Positions 15,101 to 21,100 of a DNA stretch of 64,000 nt are shown in pieces. Under the pieces are notes generated by a model. The model was given only the letters and a program-made list of their open reading frames with translations, had not been told where the DNA came from and made no database searches. The translations under genes were made by a program, and so were the position numbers. How positions within the stretch are numbered: the stretch's first letter is position 1; each line of letters begins with the position of its first letter. Origin of the DNA: Leptidea sinapis (Eukaryota; Arthropoda; Insecta; Lepidoptera; Pieridae); assembly GCF_905404315.1 (NCBI RefSeq), contig NC_066286.1:13151501-13215500 (forward strand). Direction: 5' to 3'.

Positions 15101-18100
15101 GTAATTTTCGCTGCAATAATCCTATAGCTTCACTCTTTTTGTAACGCACAACATGCATCATGACGAGCAGACCAACGAGTTTGTGAGAGACTCTTAAACT
15201 TGTAGGCTGCACTAAGATTACACAAGACAACTGCTAATGGATAAATCGTTTTGATTCTTGACTGCACTCCTGAATCTTGACATGTTGCTTGCGTTATCAT
15301 AAGATTGACCATGACAGTTCGTTATGTCCAAACCACTGTTTTCAAGAGATTTTAAAAAAACATCTTCAATATCTTTAGCCTTATGGGGCCAGTATTTGGT
15401 AAAAATTCTAAAAATATCTCAACAATTTCACCGTTATCACTGTACATATCTAATAATTATCGTAAGCTGATCAACATGTGCAATGTCAGGCTTAGAATCC
15501 ACAATCACACCAAAATACTTAGCAAATTGCACTTCTTAAGAAATTTGTTGCAATACTTTATTTTGAATCAAAGCGCTCGAAAATATCCCTCAAAGTTATT
15601 AGGCTCTTCAAGCTCAATAGAACGACTTTCCTGTTAGAAAATTTATAGAATTAGGCGTTACTTTGCGGAAATCCATAATTATTTTTTTAAGTTCTCGTGT
15701 TAAGTTTTTAAGAGTCTCGTGCCAGATTTTGGCGAGGCAACACGTCCTGAGGATGCCTCGTGTATAGGCGAAACACGTGTCGAATTGTTTTAAAAACAAA
15801 TATTGGCGGAATTAACACTAAAGAAAACTTTAAAAAAAAATACTTTCCTGTTTTTTGAGCTCTTCGAGCTTAAAATTTTTATTTTCCGAACTCGTTGGGT
15901 TCGGATTATAATAATTGTAAACTAATCGAAGAAAACGTTATTTAATAAAATTTTAAATTGCGATATGTCTATTGAATGCGTCGTTTGATTTTGATCGGCT
16001 TAGCGGGATTCGGTGACATTTTTAACATTTAAACATATAAGTCATAACTCTAGATTCCAAATTACAATGGGGAACAGACTTAGTTCTGCAGCATACGCGG
16101 TTAAAAAGATTAGACAATTAACTGACAAATATACGGCGCGACTAGTATACTTTATTTTCATAGTATTATGTACTATGGTATATTGCTATGGTGCAGCGCT
16201 GCCGATATTAATACAATATTTGTGCTGCAGAAGAGGGCTATTCGCGCTATTTATAACATAGGTCCTAAGGAATCATTGAGAGCAAAATTCAAAGAAATTA
16301 ACATCTTGACTGTTGCTTCTCAATATATTCTTGATAATGTAATGTATGTTCATAGGCACATAAGTGAATTTGCGAGAAACTGTAATAACCATAATGTTAA
16401 CACCAGGAACAGACATAAGCTTATAATGTGTACTACTCGGCTAAGTCGAGTTAGCAAGTCTTGTGGGGCGATGTATATGCTTTTACAACAGGATCCCAGA
16501 AAATGTTCAAAACAAAAGTATTATGCTATTCAAAAGAATTGTTAAAAAACGTTTGTGTGGTAAAGGTTACTATAACATAAATTACTTTCTTAATGATACC
16601 ACAGATTGGGAATGGAGTGACTGCCCTCAGGCTGTTAAATAATAAGTTTAATTGTACAATATTACTTTGTAAACATATTTTTTTCGATAAAAAAAAAGCC
16701 CGCTGAGTTTGTTGCGCCCATTCTTCTCAGGTCTGAGGTATTCATTTTAGAATGGGTGGTAGTTTTTGACTTTCAATAAGTGATTGCACATCCTATTTTG
16801 AATTAAAATATTCGAATTTGAAAAACATTTGTGAAGTTTGAAATCGATTGGTTGCACAATTGCAAAGTTATTTCGAGAAAACGGAAAAATTGCTGAAACT
16901 ACTCAGAAATGCTTCCTAGGACCTCTAAAATGTGAAGATCCGATGAGAACAAGATTTTTAAAAATCTAGGTTAAAACTATATTTTTATTTTATGCCTTTT
17001 AATGTGTCGTTGTTGCTTAATATGTGCGCGGGCAACGATGGCTGGTCCATGTGTCAACTGGTGAACGGGTGCAGCTTGTGGTGCCAGGTCGACCTGTTAT
17101 AGTTGATAAAAAATCATTATATTTGTTGGATGCTGTTACTAATTGTGATAGTAATCACGACCGTCATGTTCAGAAGCATCCTTACACAAACAATGAATTT
17201 AAGCCCTAAATTAGAGTTATAAAATTGAAAAATGCACAAATATTCGATGTAGTAAATAATACAAAACAATATTTAATGCCTACTTGGCAATTTTTATATG
17301 TAGTGTGATTATGTATTAATATACTCAAAATAATTATGAATGAAATTCTATAAAACAGTTCCGATCTGAATTGCAATAGTGGGTTTTCCTCTTTTAGGCT
17401 TTATGGGCTCCTCGGTTTTTATTCAGACTCTATAGCTTGAGTATATGGAGTTCACGAAGATCATTTTTGTCTTTTTTAACTGGATCTAGGAATTTAAACA
17501 CATATGCATAATACATTTAAATTGTAAATGTATTTAATTTGGTGACATTTCAGTAACAATTCAGCGCGACTCGTCCGGCGAATACGCGAACATGTGCGAG
17601 AACATCATCGCACGCAAGAACCCCACCATGATACTGGTGGTGCTCGCCAGGAACGCTGCAGACAAGTATGTACCGTACACTCTACTCGATTGATACAAGC
17701 TGCTTATAACAGCTAAACATACAAATCACAAATATCCCTTTTAATTGTTCAAAAGGGTATATATCATTGAAAATTTGATTTTTTATGAAATAATAAATAC
17801 TCTTTTCGGACAATATATTTCGTCTAATCAACCACTCTACGTTGCGCGGGGTTTCTGTGACGTCATATTCTATGTCAACAATCCATATTGTACTAATAAT
17901 TGTAGAGCCGGTTTTCTCCTTCGGTTATATACTGCCAAGACTACTGATTCGAACGGAATAATATTTATACCATTCGAGGCAGCGTGTTCGTAGAACGTTT
18001 TAGTATATGAAATGTTGGTGATTACTTATCCGAAACCCATGTTTTTTTTTTACTTAGAAATACCTATATATACGCAATTCAAATAATTCACTCAATGATA

Positions 18101-21100
18101 ATTCAAACAATGAGCGGGCGCGGGCTATTGAAACAGAGACAACAGCATAGAGGTCGCCATGTGTAGGTACGTTAATAAGCCTTTCGTTCATAGATACTAA
18201 CGTACCACATGTTCCCAAAGTCTCCACTCCAAAAGCAATATGCATCCATCACCAAGTAACGCATATGGCCTCCGCTCGGTGTTCAGCACTTGGGGTGCGC
18301 CCCGTACCAGCAACCTTCCACAACTCCAAGGAATCAAACAGACTGTCTTGCTACGAGGCTTTTCTGATCGGGTCAAATACTGGTTATATAAATGTTATTT
18401 AGGTTGTCAATATAAATATATATAATACTTCGAAAAAGTGCTGTCCTACTGCACTTTTCAGGTAACACCCTGATTTGCTCTTATACTTAATTTATTTTTA
18501 GATTTTTATAAGTTGCAAATGCAACAGTTAATTTATTGAATTGGGCGGTTGAAATAAACATTTTACGAGAGGTGAAGATTTACATGTTGTGTGGAATGTA
18601 ACGATAACTTGGCATCGGAGAAAAGGTTCTCTTATGATGAGCAATAAAACAAATGGGTGTTCTAGACATAGTAGTAGTTGAGTAGCAACCATTTTATTAT
18701 ACCTGAAGAGGAATGTTTCAACATTGTGACTGGAGTGTTGAATTGTTTATAAGTTATTATGATATTGGCGGCCGGGCTACAAGCTGAACTAGTTGTTGCA
18801 AAATCAAACAAATCAGAAACAAATGTGTTTTTAAGAAAAATTTGTAAATATCATAGTTAAATGTGCTTTCAATTTACAATCCCTTACTACTCGACTACTA
18901 CTGTGACCTTTCCTCCTGATGCCAGGCTATTGTGAGTTCTGGGACAACCTGTATAAAGGCTTTTTGACAAATTAATAAAAATAGATCTTTTGAACAGTTG
19001 GGTCGGCAAGTGTCATTGCATTTGTATTGTCCAATTGCTGAAAGACTGTTCAATAAATAGTGCCAATGATTTTCATCCAGCTACACCCTATTTGTAAATA
19101 ACGTATATATCATGAGAAGTACTTAGGGGGTCATACTTACTTTATCAATATTTTAATTAGATATGAAGCTATCAAGAAGAAGTGTACAGTGGACCGCGCC
19201 GTCCCCACTCAAGTAGTCTGCGGCAGAAACCTGACCAGCAAGAGTGCCATGTCCATAGCAACGAAGGTTGCTATCCAGATGAATTGTAAGGTCAGTTGTT
19301 GCACTATGGTCCTCTGTAGTAAGTGTATAAGGTAAGTGAAAGTGGCGCCCGCTGCCAGTCACAATGTCGCGCCCCTGATGACGTGTTGGTCGACAGCTGG
19401 GCGGTGCGCCGTGGTCGGTGGAGATCCCGCTGCCCACGCTCCTGGTGATCGGCTACGACGTGTGCCACGACACGCGCTGCAAGGAGAAGAGCTACGGCGC
19501 CTTCGTGGCCACCCTGGACCGCCAGATGACGCAGTACTACTCGGCCGTCAACGCGCACAGCTCGGGCGAGGAGCTGTCCGCGCACATGAGCTTCAACATC
19601 GCCACCGCGCTCAAGAAGTACAAGGAGCGCAACGGTCAGTTAATAGTAGGCCCGAGCTAAATGGAAACTATTCATTTACATTCTCACTATTTAACGTGAT
19701 ATTTAATGTTGTCAGCTTGCCACGGATAACCGTGACGACTGGTACGTGGCCAACACCTCCCAAAAGATCAATAGTGAGTTGGTGGTCATGTTCAGAAGTA
19801 ACTGATTAACATTGAAGTAGTAGTCAGTAGACTGTAATAAATAATACATTAACAAACATGATTACAAGGTCACTACCACAACAACAGTGATGTAGCAATG
19901 AACAAAGTTATTATCTGCAGGTACATTACCGGGGACGATATTCATTTATCGAGATGGCGTCGGTGATGGACAAATACCATATGTGTCCAGCCACGAAGTA
20001 AGTACTTGTAACAATCATTTATGAAAATTTATTGAGGTAGGCGTTACTTTGCGGAAATCCATAATTATTCAATTGTTTTAAGTTTTCTTTAGTGTTGATT
20101 CCGCCAATCTTTGTCTTTAAACAATTCGTCACGTGTTGAGACTCTACACGAGGTATCGTCAGGAGGTGTTGACTCGACAAACTCTGGCACGCGACTGAAT
20201 AAAATGAGCCCCAAACCGCTCTTTTATACCCCTTCGTCCAATGAAATGCCGCGCTGTGATTAATCGGCTGTTGTGACGTATTACCCCGGGAAGAGATACG
20301 TAACAATGGTGAAGGGACGTTATTTGTTTATACATTCAACAATGTAAACATGTTATACTTGTGTTTTATTATTTCTAATTGCTCTAACACATTCAATCGA
20401 AATCCTTTTTCAAATGTATGTAAAATATTAAAATTGTTATTGTTTCCGAGTGAGTCCTTAACCTACATGAATAAAGTGATTATTTTGATTTATTTGATAT
20501 AGAAATGTTTACTGCAATGTGTAAAGATAAATTCAATTCGGTATTTTTTTAAATGGCAAAGGACAGGTACCTACTGAATGTAACTCGATTTTTTTTTATT
20601 ATTACGTAATATAAGTTTTATTTAATATATAAATGAAAATGAATCAGCATAATATTTATAAAAAAGAATGCACATTGCACATAAACTCACTTTGAAAATC
20701 GATATGTTTAAAAAATAATATCACTTATGTTCCGCAAAAAAATGAGTAAAGAAAGGAGTCTCGTGTGACACATGACGTCCCGTGAACGAACTAAGAATGT
20801 CATTGAGCCAAGTAATTGGGAATTTACTGTGGGTACAGTACAAATTCGTACTGTGACTTTCTGGATTAGGGAAATGCTCATCATATATACATAGATATCA
20901 CTTTTAATAGTAGTAGATATATTTTGGATTTGGTAGAACAATATAGCTAACGTCGAAGCGAGGAGTCGAAGAGAGTTATAAGTTATCTCTCTTATAGTCG
21001 GCGCGCGGCTCCGGTCCGGTTATGGTGTTGTTATCGTTCTAGGGAAATGTTAGGAGAATACGTGTCATAAATATGTTTTATAATGAAACAAAAACTATTT

